Shown here one piece after another: positions 20,801-29,779 of a stretch of DNA of 64,000 nt. The notes below the pieces were generated by a model, which was not told where the DNA came from, did no database searches, and saw only the letters and a list, made by a program, of their open reading frames with translations. A program made the translations under genes and the position numbers. The DNA lies in assembly GCF_011397635.1 (NCBI RefSeq), contig NC_064756.1, positions 3,056,922 to 3,120,921 of the forward strand, written 5' to 3'. Position 1 is the stretch's first letter. Every line of letters begins with the position of its first letter. This stretch comes from Epinephelus fuscoguttatus (taxonomy: Eukaryota; Chordata; Actinopteri; Perciformes; Serranidae).

Positions 20801-23181
20801 GGGAATCAGACCAGCAGGGTTCACGATGCCTCCCTTCAGGCAGCCGCCCATCTTCTCGACCCTCGTCAGAGACATCCAGCCTGATGGAGAGACCTAACCC
20901 AGCCTTTGTCACCCCCGGCCTGGACACAGACCTCACCACATCCTCTTCAGCCTTCAGACCCAGCCTTAGACACCGCTCCCCTTCCCCTGTCAAAGCTCTC
21001 CCCTCCTCCTCCTCCTCTGTCCGACCACCTCCCTGCTCCTCACCGTTCAGGGGTGCTCCAGCATCTTCTGCCACCACTGTGTCTGCTGAGGATACCTCCC
21101 TGAACACTATCTCCAGGGCTCTTCCCCGTTTCTCTCCTATTCCTTCTTCTGGGAGGGGTACCTCGATGCAAGCTCCCCCTGCCTCCTCTTCTTCACCCTC
21201 CCCTGCTTCCTCTTCCTCTTCTTCTGGGAGGTCTTCTTCTCTCCGCTCTCCCCCATGCTCTACCCCCATCGCTTCTTCTTCTTCTGCGTTCACCAGATCT
21301 TTAGCTGCCTCCTGTATTAGCCAGTCCATCAGTCAGAGTATGGCAAAAAAGAACAATGCCCCGCAACAAGCCCCGCCTGTAAACACAATAAACCAAACCC
21401 CCTCCCCCATGTCTTCCTTACCCTCCTCTCATCTACGACGGCGATCGCCTTCACCCAAACTCCCTCCCAGTCAGCATCCAGTCCATTCCCCATCTATGAG
21501 TCTGCCCCATCATCAGCCCTCTTCCCCTTCCCCTCGTCCCTCATTCCTTCACTCCAAAACTGATTCATCACAGAATGCAAACAACAACAACAACAATAAC
21601 AGCATTAGCTTAGCGATTAGCAATGTGAGTAATAACCATGCCATCAGTAATGGGGGTTGGTCAGTAAGTCCACAGAGGGCGCCGGTAGCTAATGGTAGCA
21701 CCAACCCCACAGATCCTCTCTGGTCGGGGTCACACAACCGTGTAGCTCGGCCCTTTTCTGCGTCCGAACCCAGCTCACGAGTTCAGTCCCCATCTCCCTC
21801 TCCAACCCCTGCCTCCTTCACTCGCCTCTGCTCCCCACCTCCTCAACATAATTACTCCTCCCCCATGGCTAACAAACCTCCCCACCCTCGGGGCACGCGT
21901 TTAGGAAGTGCGAGTTCCCATAACCCACTAGGCCTAACTTTGGAGCTACCCAAGACCTCTTCAGCAAGTTCAGCTTTTGGGCAGTCTTCCTCAAGTCTGA
22001 GCCCTCAGATACTCTCCCCACCTCCTATTGGCGTGTCAGTGAATGTTTGGGCAAATAATGTTGCAGCACCTCAACCTAGAAACCCTAGACTTGCTTCCTC
22101 CTCTGCATCTCCTTCCTTTTCTTCCTCGATAGGCTCGCCAACACTGCAGAACGCATCTTTCCCCTCTTCCTCTTGTTTTGTGGTCCCATTGCGTAGTTCC
22201 AGAGCCTCCTCCCCTTCCGCACCTTGTCCTCCTGCAACCTCCCAAACCCTCCGTAGGTCTTTCTCCTCCAACCTGGCGGACAGACCCCCTAGCCCGTCCC
22301 GGAACAACACTAGTGGGCTCCGCCGCTCATGGGCAGATAGCAGTCGCAGGTCCCTTGGTTTTGGTGGTAGTGGTCGAGGGTCCTTTGACCAGCAGGAGTC
22401 CTGTCCAACCAGTCCAAGGAGTGGGTGGTCCTCGTACGGCAGCTCACCGTCCTGCCTCAGCCCTCGAGGTGGGCTTCAGTCCCCACTCTCACCTAGCAGG
22501 CTTACCCCAGGGAAGGGCACCATTGGTGGGCAGCATTTCACCAGTGTGCCCTGGCCAGATGTACGGGAGCTTTCAAACAAATATAAGGGAACTGATAGCC
22601 TTGATGCAAGTGCTACATCCACTATCATTGCCTCCTCTCCTTCTCCTCTCTCCTCGCTCTCGCACACGCTCCTCTCCTCTCCTGTTTCATCACACAGCCA
22701 GACAGAGTGGGAAGACCCAGAGCTAGAGGAGGGGAATTGTCGCAGCCAGCTGATCTGCGCCTACGTTGCCCGGCCCTCATGTGAACAAAACCTCTCCTCC
22801 TCATGCATGGTCCTCTCCTCTTCTGGCATTACCTCTCCTCTGACTGCCCCCTACCAGCACCACAATTGCCAATCCACAACACCTCCTGCACCCTCAATCC
22901 CTTCGCCCTTGCCCCCATGCTCATCACCACTACCCTTTGCCCATTCATCTCCTACCAAACAGGGGAACCAGAAGACCAGCTATGCCACCACAGTCAACCT
23001 ACAGATTGCTGGAAGTGGTCGAATAACCTCCTTCAGCACCGCCCAAGTTAGCCTGACCCAAACCCTGCAGGGTGGAGCAGGAGCTGGAGGACCAGGACAG
23101 GGGCAGATGGCAAGGAGAGTGAGCATCAATGGACTTTCACATCTTCCTCCCCCTCTTTCTCAGAACTGTAACAGACTATGA
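939..23181 (+). CDS. plekhg2: PLEKHG2-like RhoGEF, 3' part (11 exons; DH/PH domains upstream of window)
   Basis: Joined exons 939-972, 1115-1207, 3172-3273, 5625-5663, 7956-7963, 8562-8711, 10018-10149, 10725-12738, 12874-13285, 15024-15893 and 20802-23181 total 6,234 nt in one frame ending at TGA 23179-23181. All introns are GT-AG and phases agree. PLEKHG2 is a guanine nucleotide exchange factor for Rac/Cdc42-type GTPases regulated by G beta-gamma and actin; the catalytic DH-PH part lies before the window. Marks of PLEKHG2, compared by eye with the remembered human protein: RRQSEP (junction 1207/3172), AGSEGEL (8565), [12 protein letters not shown] (10069), [10 protein letters not shown] (12909), LAASCISQS (21301) and SYATTVN (22978) near the C-terminus. 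Other features are an acidic stretch (11330-11370), a Gln-rich block (12420-12710) and a Ser/Pro-rich last exon. The in-window part alone exceeds human PLEKHG2 (about 1,390 aa). The alternative is paralogue PLEKHG3, which shares some motifs; the C-terminal motifs argue for G2. Confidence 0.88.
1115..1207 (+). CDS. plekhg2: plekhg2 exon: basic RRQS segment
   Basis: Acceptor TTTCAG ends at 1114; donor GTCAGG starts at 1208. It encodes a linker ending RGRRQS plus the first base of a Glu codon. The GTTAGT at 1215 would be an alternative donor, but only the 1207 end gives the conserved RRQSEP when joined to 3172. Confidence 0.8.
2020..2406 (-). pseudogene. Myb/SANT-like ORF of a Harbinger-type DNA transposon
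   Basis: An open 128-codon frame antisense inside a plekhg2 intron. Residues about 20-95 ([18 protein letters not shown] ... [10 protein letters not shown] ... [10 protein letters not shown]) fit the Myb/SANT-like DNA-binding domain used by PIF/Harbinger second ORFs and NAIF1-type proteins, including the W of the third helix. The C-terminal 35 residues look non-homologous, so the ORF is probably truncated. No transposase or clear terminal inverted repeats were found within 1.6-2.6 kb. A domesticated role cannot be excluded. Confidence 0.55.
3172..3273 (+). CDS. plekhg2: plekhg2 exon: second RRQS segment
   Basis: Acceptor CCTCCAG ends at 3171 and donor GTAGAC starts at 3274. The codons read [15 protein letters not shown] and end in RRTRRQS, so the RRQS motif of the preceding exon is repeated. 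Confidence 0.82.
3620..3800 (+). repeat. Dispersed repeat family A, partial copy
   Basis: Shares AGTCTCACTCCAAA, a GTGTCAGACACTGAT core and GTCAGGGGGAAACGCAGGAC with copies at 31985-32375, 50395-50945 and (reversed) 48662-49185. It lies in a plekhg2 intron. Confidence 0.55.
4070..5205 (+). mobile_element. L2/CR1-like LINE, 3' portion, frameshifted
   Basis: A 5'-truncated non-LTR retrotransposon. From 4102 it reads [11 protein letters not shown], then [17 protein letters not shown] (reverse transcriptase catalytic YADD) and [13 protein letters not shown]. After frame changes near 4490-4620 it continues as [31 protein letters not shown] and [13 protein letters not shown], the usual C-terminus of this clade. 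The 3' end carries AATAAA and an (ATT)n tail at 5174-5203. Broken by frameshifts and therefore inactive. It sits sense in a plekhg2 intron. Confidence 0.85.
5625..5663 (+). CDS. plekhg2: plekhg2 short exon (39 nt)
   Basis: Acceptor TTTTCCAG ends at 5624 and donor GTGAGA starts at 5664. It encodes [13 protein letters not shown] and ends in phase 1. Confidence 0.75.
6205..7279. mobile_element. Palindromic (foldback) TTAA-flanked element
   Basis: The left arm 6205-6661 is a near-perfect inverted copy of 6819-7279, separated by about 157 bp. Both ends read TTTAAAGGGGAACTAATG inward, consistent with a TTAA duplication and termini starting AGGGG. TTAA targets with such termini suggest a Kolobok-type (less likely piggyBac) non-autonomous element. 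Apparent ORFs on both strands (6485-6718, 6659-6997) are mirror images and not genes. Confidence 0.75.
7350..7525 (+). repeat. tRNA-headed SINE fragment
   Basis: Contains AGAGGGTTCCTGGTTCGATC (B box), then the fish-wide segments TGTCAGCGTGGGTTTCCTCC and AGTCCAAAGACATGCAG. Same family as 52122-52460 and 54184-54480. Confidence 0.65.
7956..7963 (+). CDS. plekhg2: plekhg2 micro-exon (8 nt)
   Basis: TGCAG, then CTCTGAAG, then GTAAGG. With the phase-1 base from 5663 it reads A-L-K and returns the frame to phase 0. Without it, joining 5663 to 8562 meets a stop after four codons. ALK followed by QAGSEGEL matches the human order FKHAGSEGEL. Confidence 0.75.
8562..8711 (+). CDS. plekhg2: plekhg2 exon with AGSEGEL motif
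   Basis: Acceptor TTTTGCAG ends at 8561 and donor GTATTT starts at 8712. Fifty codons contain AGSEGEL, a Ser-rich stretch ([11 protein letters not shown]) and an acidic end (QEEE). Intron 8712-10017 carries the ~1-kb repeat at 8762-9774. Confidence 0.85.
8762..9774 (+). repeat. ~1-kb interspersed repeat with (TG)n head, copy 1
   Basis: Begins ACGAAAACTCTG plus a TG run (8773-8805), then a unique sequence including GGGGGGCGCTATAGCAACCC, and ends GTGACAAAGCTAC. Nearly identical to 28812-29779 apart from an internal ~90-bp stretch missing there. No coding capacity. Sits in a plekhg2 intron. Confidence 0.8.
10018..10149 (+). CDS. plekhg2: plekhg2 exon with [12 protein letters not shown] motif
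   Basis: The acceptor is AAATGAG ending at 10017 and the donor GTTAGA starts at 10150 (a weak donor). Forty-four codons contain [16 protein letters not shown] and [14 protein letters not shown], matching the SITEEILE segment of PLEKHG2. Confidence 0.85.
10725..12738 (+). CDS. plekhg2: plekhg2 large exon: acidic, SYYEAAAE and Gln-rich regions
   Basis: Acceptor TTCTTCCAG ends at 10724 and donor GTAGGT starts at 12739. Open in frame throughout (671 codons plus one base). In order: Pro-rich start, Glu-rich stretches, [21 protein letters not shown] and [17 protein letters not shown] (PLEKHG2/3-type motifs, about 11275-11450), a conserved helix [18 protein letters not shown] (12266-12320), then a Gln-rich low-complexity block. 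Reading through the donor would add 25 residues to a stop at 12813, a possible intron-retention end. Confidence 0.88.
12874..13285 (+). CDS. plekhg2: plekhg2 exon with [10 protein letters not shown] motif
   Basis: Acceptor TCTTCTAG ends at 12873; donor GTATGT starts at 13286. It starts [20 protein letters not shown], matching the FGHVLVCE segment of human PLEKHG2, then becomes Ser/Thr-rich and ends [11 protein letters not shown]. Confidence 0.85.
14255..14605 (+). repeat. Tandem fish repeat, ~140-bp unit
   Basis: Three degenerate units each with ATATCTCAA, CAAATTTGGCACAAA, TCCACT, TTTGGTGGTCAA and AGGTCA blocks. The same family recurs at 27885-28420. Confidence 0.65.
15024..15893 (+). CDS. 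plekhg2: plekhg2 exon, 870 nt
   Basis: Acceptor TTTGCAG ends at 15023 and donor GTATGT starts at 15894. Open in frame; no domain is recognised and the product is predicted disordered. It ends ALSNT plus two bases of an Arg codon completed at 20802. Confidence 0.83.
16272..17000. mobile_element. Degenerate foldback element
   Basis: Inverted pairs: CAAAATGACCATTTGT (16285) with ACAAATGGTCATTTTG (16965); ATTACTCACC...GTTACCTTGAA with TTCAAGGTAAC...GTGAGTAA; AACAACAGCAAAACTACAT with ATGTAGTTGTGCTGTTGTT. Arms are more diverged than in the elements at 6.2 and 39 kb, suggesting an older insertion. Confidence 0.6.
19167..20181. mobile_element. TTAA-flanked element with short inverted termini, carrying LINE sequence
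   Basis: TTAA at 19167-19170 and 20178-20181 flank inverted ends AGCCGCTACAAGGAACTTT and, on the other strand, AGCCCCGACAAGGAACTTT. The interior (19364-20017, - strand) is the 5' part of a LINE ORF. It belongs to the same structural class as the TTAA elements at 6205 and 38959 but without long arms. Confidence 0.65.
19364..20017 (-). pseudogene. LINE ORF fragment with AP-endonuclease start
   Basis: A 217-codon open frame. A basic start ([19 protein letters not shown]) is followed by [30 protein letters not shown] and RGGGIATI, the first motifs of the APE-type endonuclease of CR1/L2/Rex1-like LINEs. There is no reverse transcriptase, so it is only the 5' part, unlike the usual 5'-truncated LINE copies. 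Confidence 0.75.
20802..23181 (+). CDS. plekhg2: plekhg2 terminal exon: Ser/Pro-rich tail and conserved C-terminus
   Basis: Acceptor TTTTAG ends at 20801. The AG six bases earlier (20795) would put TAG in frame, so 20802 is chosen. The exon has long Ser/Pro runs with many SPSP repeats, [17 protein letters not shown] (21301-21351), [13 protein letters not shown] (22552-22590), [15 protein letters not shown] (22978-23022) and ends [15 protein letters not shown]... at TGA 23179-23181. Confidence 0.9.
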
Positions 23182-24310
23182 AAGAAATAAAGATCTTACA
23201 TGGAATTACAAGACAAGAAGGGCCAACAAAAAAGTAATGGAGAGAACAAGGCATTACAGAAGATGTGCACTTGTTAATTTATGGCCAGGACACATTAGAA
23301 GTATAACTGATGGTTTCAGTAGCCAGTCGATGGCACAGACCTCCAGAGCTGTACCCTAGCTTGATGGAGACCATGAGACCCTCATAACTTCATGCTGAAA
23401 TGATCTTTCTCCAGTGGCAAAACATGGGGTACTTCAACTTGGGGATAAGTTCACATCCAAGGGACATGATGAATGTTGTCAACCCTATTTGACACTGATT
23501 CCTCTCAGCGTGGTGGGAGGCGTTGAGGTTTAGATGTAATGCAGACGACGCATTGAATCTTCTGGAAGAGGTTTATGAACAGATGACCTTTTAGGAATGG
23601 AAATTCTACCTGCACATGGCTCGCATTTTTCAATCTGGGCTAAGACTTTGAATGGATGCTAATGGAATTGTTTTAAAGATCTTAATATTGTAAAAAGTAA
23701 AGAAATTATGTTGCCATCAGTAGAAATGTATAACGTGGCTGTGATCGTGCTGGATGAGCACCCAAAGTCCCTGAATGTCCACAGCTGGATGTGATGAATT
23801 TGTGGATTTGGCAACCAAAAATTAGGATCACACGGCTGGTCTTGCATCGTTTAGCGGTCTGAATTCTCTTTGTTGTATTTTCCTTTCTGAGCGGCTCTGG
23901 ACTTTCTGTGGCTGTGATGACATCTTGGAGGAACAATTCATTCTACACTCTTTTGTAACAGATAGTTAAATCAGTAACTTTTAGCATGTGTTGAGCTGGG
24001 CTACATCCAATTCTGCTGATCCTGCAGCTGCAGATGCATTGAAGGTCGAGTGTCCAACCAGTGCTGTATGCAATCACAGTTACTTAATGTTTTATTTCTT
24101 TTTCTTTTATATTGTGTTGAACAAACATCATGTCATGTCATGTCAGGCTCTCTGAGGCCAGTGTTTAAGGTTGGTGATTACTGTGGTTATTAATAATCTA
24201 TCTTTTTAACCATTATATTATTCTTTTTTTTAAATATTTTATTGTTTATTTATGAAGTTAGTCTTATTCTCTTTGGCACTTATTATCCTTAAAGTAATGT
24301 TGGTATTTTG
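23182..24310 (+). other. Probable plekhg2 3' UTR
   Basis: Non-coding, no repeat recognised, following the stop codon. An AATAAA occurs at about 23187, too close to the stop to be the main signal; other AATAAA sites are at 26725 and 26821. The true 3' end cannot be fixed from sequence alone. Confidence 0.4.
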
Positions 24311-24341
24311 CACAGTGTCCTCAGCTCTTGGGTGCATGCAT

Positions 24342-24343
<2 letters not shown>

Positions 24344-24387
<44 letters not shown>

Positions 24388-24407
24388 TGCGTGTGCGAGT
24401 GTGTGTC
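24344..24407. repeat. (TG)n microsatellite, imperfect
   Basis: A TG run with CG interruptions at its 3' half. Frames read across it are artefacts. From 24408 to 25250 nothing else is recognised. Confidence 0.9.
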
Positions 24408-25254
24408 TGAAAATGACGCGTCTGGTAAGTTCTGCTTTAACTTCAGACCAGGCCAATACCTGTGTGTTTTTAATGATGACTTTGTTCCCATGTTGATGTG
24501 CTCAGTCGGTTCGGTCTCTCCTGTCGTCAGTGCCCTTTAGAAACCTTGCATCTTGAGCTTCAGTAAGTTTTCAAATTTGGTCTGGTTGTCAATTAAATCA
24601 CTCCTAGCTTTTTGAGAGGCTGATGAGTCAACACTGAATTTTCTACCAAATTTAACACCCTCAACTTACAGTTCTGGTGATGAGCACAGCTTAGAAAATG
24701 TTTCCAGCGACAATGTGTACATGCACACTATGATTCAGAATTGGCAATACTCCAAATTCATCATGTGTCATGGGAACAGCATATTCCATCTGGATATTCC
24801 AAATTAGGACTTTTTCTGAATGTAGCATTTTCCAAATGAGACATGTAGGATGTGCTGGTATTTTTGGGGTGTCGGCAGCATTCTTTGCGCATGCATGCAG
24901 TGCATTTGAAATATGCATCTCAAAGTTTGTGACACACAGCCTCTTGCCTCTTTATGCTCAGCTCTTTGTCTTGTAGACAAACCAGCTCACCAACAGTTTG
25001 CAAGGCTGGGATCTGGCTGCTCTCATGCACTGTTTGTACGTACAGTATACCTACGAGAGGCAATGCCCCAGATTTCGTATATAACCTACGTAATCATGTA
25101 GGCTGCGATCACATGACCAGTGCACTCACAGGAGGGAGGAAGGAAGTGGTTTAAAGAGCAAAACGGGGTGTAAGGAAGCAGCCTGGACGAGACTGACTCT
25201 GCACGAGACTGATGCGTGTGTCCTGTGTGAAAGCAAGTGAACTTCAAGTTATTT

Positions 25255-26130
25255 AGGCACGTTGTCACCAGGTTTTTTTCCCCAAAACAAATCTATGCAA
25301 CTTTACATTAATTATGTAATTTTACAATTATAATGTTATGTCACGATACCCAACCACGTTTCTTTTCTTAAACCCAACCTATGTAACTTTACATACGTTA
25401 AGTATGTAACGTGACCATGCCCAACTGTTTCTTTTTCTAAACCTAACCTACTCAAATTTATATTAATTAAATCATTTTACTTTTACTACGTGATGTGATG
25501 ATGCCCAACGATGTTTCTTTTTTCTAAAACTAATCTCTGCAAATTTACGTTAAATACATCATTTTGCGTTATGTATGTAGCATGACGACATCAAATCATG
25601 GATTTTTTTCTAAACTCAGACTATGTAACTATATTTACCTAAACCTAACCTACTCAGCTTTACGTTAAATATATAATTTAATGTTTAGTACATAAGTTGT
25701 CAAATCATGTGTTTTTTTCTAAACCCAACCTATGTAACTAAACCTAACCCACGCTACTTTATGATAAGTACGTAACTTTACATTAAGCATGTAAGGTGAC
25801 GATACCCAAATATGTTTCATTTTCTAGACCTGACCTACGTAACATTATTTTCAAAACATAATTTTACGCGAAGTACGTCACATGACCATACCCAACCACG
25901 TTTCTTTTTCTAAATCTAACCTAAGCAACTTTATGTTAATTACGTAGTTTAAAGTTAAGTACGCAACGTGATGATGCTCAGCCACCTTTCCCTCCCTAAT
26001 CTAATCTATGTAACCTTATTTTCCAAAATCTAACCTTCATAACTTAAGTACGTAACTTCACGTTACTTACGTAAGAACCATGTTTCTTTTCCTAAACCCA
26101 AACTACATAAATTCATGTTAAGTATGTGGC
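25255..26130. repeat. Degenerate tandem array with CTAAACCTAACC and TACGTAA motifs
   Basis: About ten irregular units of roughly 70-100 bp, each with TTTCTTTTTCTAAACC, AACCTA, ACTTTACGTTAAGTACGTAA-like and GATGCCCAACCA blocks. Not telomeric: the CCTAACC pieces are single and embedded in a longer unit. Confidence 0.7.
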
Positions 26131-27884
26131 ATGATGACGTCACTCATGGAGCACTAATTCGTTAGTCATCGTATAAACTATTGTATGAGTAAACGCTGTA
26201 GCCGTAGAAATCTATGCCCGAGAGAAAAGCCTACATTCCTGGTTGAAAGGGCAAACATGCCTACTTTTAAACATTATGAAAACTTGGATATAAACAGATC
26301 TTTGGATTTGCACAGATATCACAACAGACCTTTTCGAGAACATGGTTGAAGAAGTGAAACAGAGAACCGGCCGTCTGTAGAAAACTGTGGAAAAAATCCT
26401 ATTTTGATGCAAAATTAAGCAAAACTGCAGAGGCGACTCAGCTGTTCCACTTTTCCATATTTTGACATAATGTTAGAGCCTGTTAATCGGAGTATGCACG
26501 GCTGCATTTAAACAGGAATGTTAGTGGAATATTCATTTTCATTAGCCAAGTAAACAGATTAGTAGGAAGTTGTTTTTTTCGGAATATGGGCAAAAACAGG
26601 AATTTTTTGTGCATGTAAACATAGTCGCTATCTCTTATGTCTAGGATATGTTGTTAATTGATTGAGTGATCTGTTTTTATGTATTGAGTGTTGTATGTTT
26701 TTTAGTATGGACCTTGAGTCTGATAATAAACTGAAACTGATAGTCAGTGATAGCAAGTAAAGTATTTAAAAAGTTAAACTAGTGGTTACAATTGAAATGA
26801 AAATGTCAAATATTAGAAAAAATAAAGAGATGTGTGATTTCTGCAGGGCACTGGTGACAAACTGGAGAGAACATAATGTTTTGGGGAACTGGTGAAAAGG
26901 GAAATATTAACTAAATCTTCATCCGGTAACCCTCATAGCGTCAGTGAGATGTACGGAAAATAAAGGTATGTGGTGCAAAATCAAAACGAAGTGACTCATG
27001 TCTTTTATTTTCACCGTGCTAGACTGTACATTTACTCATCATGTTCAACAGTGACTCGACCTGAGGGAGTCTGAAGAACTAATTATTGTCTGTTTTCTGC
27101 AAACTGTCTTTTACATGTTCTACCTGTGTCATTTCTCTTATCTTGTCTCCACCCGTGACTCCGCAACCTGCCCACCAGGTGACTGCAGTCACTTTCCCTC
27201 AACCAGTGTGAGTCACACAGTCACAAACTCCACTTTGAAGGAGGTTGTTTTGCACAGTTTCCTGCCTCTGCTACAGACAACAGACACTCATATATATAAT
27301 AGAAAGAAATGTCTGACTGCTGGGAGCTTCCTGTTGTCTGAAAGCAGACATGCCACACAGTGTTTGAGACGCTGCAGCAGAGTGAACTACTGTGTGCTGT
27401 AAGCTTATCAGTGTGCCCTCCAGATATCTTATCTTTCTCATGTGTGCAACTCGGTTTCAGTTTTGGTTTCTACTCCTGTAGACCTGTAGACTTTGACATT
27501 GGCTTTCACCTGCTCATTCCGCGGCTGTCACCCTCACTGGAACACTCTCTGCGGTAAGAGCTTTACTCGTCTTTATTTCTTGGTTTGACGGGAACTCCTG
27601 CTGCTTTTCAGGTCCTTCACTGATTTACAGAATTCACAGATTTACAATCACAAAAAAACAGAAGAGAAGGGAAAATAGGAAGGGGTAAAAAATAGAATAC
27701 ACGAGAAGGGCACGACGGCAATGAGCAGTGGTGGTGGATGACACACATTACCAGCTGCAACATTAAATTGAAGAACACGTTAAATTATAATCTGAAAAAG
27801 AACAGCACTTTCACTTATATTTTGATGCTACTTTTGTAATTTTACTTAAGTAAGATTTTAAATACAGGACTTTTAAGGGTGTCT
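26131..27884. other. Intergenic, no gene seen
   Basis: AT-rich single-copy-looking sequence. Short open frames at 27115-27557 have no recognisable domain or splice support. Confidence 0.5.
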
Positions 27885-28420
27885 GTCCAATGCTTGTGAA
27901 CGTGACATTCCAAGAACAATTTGAGGTAATATTTTTAAATTTGGCACTTGGACACAAGCATGAACTGATTATATTTTGTTGGTAATAGGTCAAGGTTTAA
28001 GGTCTTACTTGGTCTGTCTCATCTTGTGAACAACGTATCTCAAGACCGCCTTGTGGGATTTTTTTTCAGATTTGGCACAAACGTCCACTTAGACTCAGTG
28101 ATCTGATCAGATTTTGGTTGCCAAAGGTCAAGGTTACTGTGAGCTTGCATCTGTCTCATTCTGGTGAACATCAAGAAACAGAATTTCTTCAAATTTGACA
28201 CGAACATCCACTTGTACTGAAGAATAAACTGATCAGAATTTGGTGGTTGAAGGTCAAAGATCAAGGTCAGTGAGACCTCACTGAAGAACTTAAGAATTCA
28301 TACACCAATTGTGACAAAATTTCACACAAATGTCTAACAGAATAAAATGATGCAGTGATGACGTTTTATAACCAAAAGGTCAAAGGTCAACTTCCCTGTG
28401 ACATCATCATGTTTAGCATA
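27885..28420 (+). repeat. Tandem fish repeat, ~130-140-bp unit, second array
   Basis: About four units with TTGGCAC, CACTTAGACTCAGTGA, TTTTGGTTGCCAAAGGTCAA and TATCTCAAGA blocks, homologous to 14255-14605. Confidence 0.65.
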
Positions 28421-28811
28421 AAACACTTTTCTGTCCATTATTTAACATCATATTTCAGGAACATCATCAACAACTTCTGTGTGTGAAGCGTTCATGTTTT
28501 CACAGACATGGATGGAAACTGTCAGAGAAACTTGACTGGTGAGCCGAGGCAAACTGCCAGGAGGTCATTTGAGTGTGTTCTGTCTTTGTTTTTTTTTAGG
28601 TTTTGATGATGAGTTTCCCTCTTTTTTTCATCTTCCCACGCTTCACATGAATTTCATGATTTCCTGTTGAACAGACTTGTTTCTCCAGAAAAACATCACA
28701 TCTCAAATTAATGAGAAACCATTTCAACAAACATTCCTGGACGTATGTTTATAGACTGGAATCCATGTTAGCCAGACTTTTTTTTTTTTTTTGGTGAATG
28801 CTTTATGTTAC

Positions 28812-28822
28812 TAACGACGAAA

Positions 28823-28880
<58 letters not shown>

Positions 28881-29779
28881 CCTCGTTTTTCTCAATATTA
28901 CATCAATTGGCCAAAGGGGGGCGCTATAGCAACCCATTGAAATGTCAAACTTTGAATGGGCATATCTCATGCCCCGTATGTCGTAGAGACATGACACTTT
29001 GCACAGAGATGCCTCTCCTCATGACGAACACATTTGCCTCAAGAACCCATAACTTCCGGTTATAGAGATTTTCCGCCATTTTGAATTTTTTGAAAAACAC
29101 TTCAAATGGATCTCTTCCTAGGAAGTTTGAGCGATCTGCATGAAACTGGGTGAACATAATCTAGGGACCAATATCTAAAGTTCCCTCTTGGCAAAAGTTG
29201 GAAAACTTCCTAAAACTGAGCTTCTATAAGGCAATGAATATTGCGGAGGGCGTGGCTCATCACATAAAGGTGTAGAACATCTCAAGGGTTTCACCCATCA
29301 CCACACAACTTTGTAGGCATATGACCACACATAATCTGAGGGGACCCCTCCATTATTGACCCCATCAAACAAAATGGGGGCGCTAGAGAGCTCATTTCTT
29401 ATCTAGGCCTAACCGCCATATGGATTTTTACTAAACTTGGTAGATATGTAGAACAGGACGCCTCAAGGTGACTGGAGAAATTTAACTCTAATTGGCAACT
29501 GGGTGGCGCTATAACAACAGAAAAATGCTTCAAAATGGCTAAAATGCGACCGATCGCTGTGGCTCCCCCTGTGGACCAATGTTGGTGTAGTTTTCTAATG
29601 TTTGGTATGACTAAGTCATGGTATGGTATGCTGTACATAATCACGGAAACTGTCAGTGTGTCATTCTGTCAGTCAGTCATTCTGTCTGTCCCACGTTTTT
29701 CTACTCACTGACGTGGTCAATCTATGTGAAACTGCACATAGGCATTGAGGACTGGCATAGGTAGAAGGTGACAAAGCTA
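28812..29779 (+). repeat. ~1-kb interspersed repeat with (TG)n head, copy 2
   Basis: Same orientation as and nearly identical to 8762-9774. The TG run (28828-28879) is longer, and the segment after it (TTGGTCAATCC...AATGAAAC of copy 1) is missing. Both copies end GTGACAAAGCTAC. Confidence 0.8.

Noticed and set aside
20796..20801. Stronger-looking acceptor CTCTCAG ending at 20795 for the plekhg2 last exon
   Set aside because: With the phase-2 upstream exon it gives an in-frame TAG; the AG at 20801 keeps the frame open.
20751..21329. 192-codon - strand open frame, Glu-rich
   Set aside because: It is the antisense shadow of the Ser/Pro-rich plekhg2 last exon; composition explains the openness.
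25255..26130. Interstitial telomere repeat
   Set aside because: CCTAACC blocks are isolated within ~70-100-bp units, not TTAGGG arrays.
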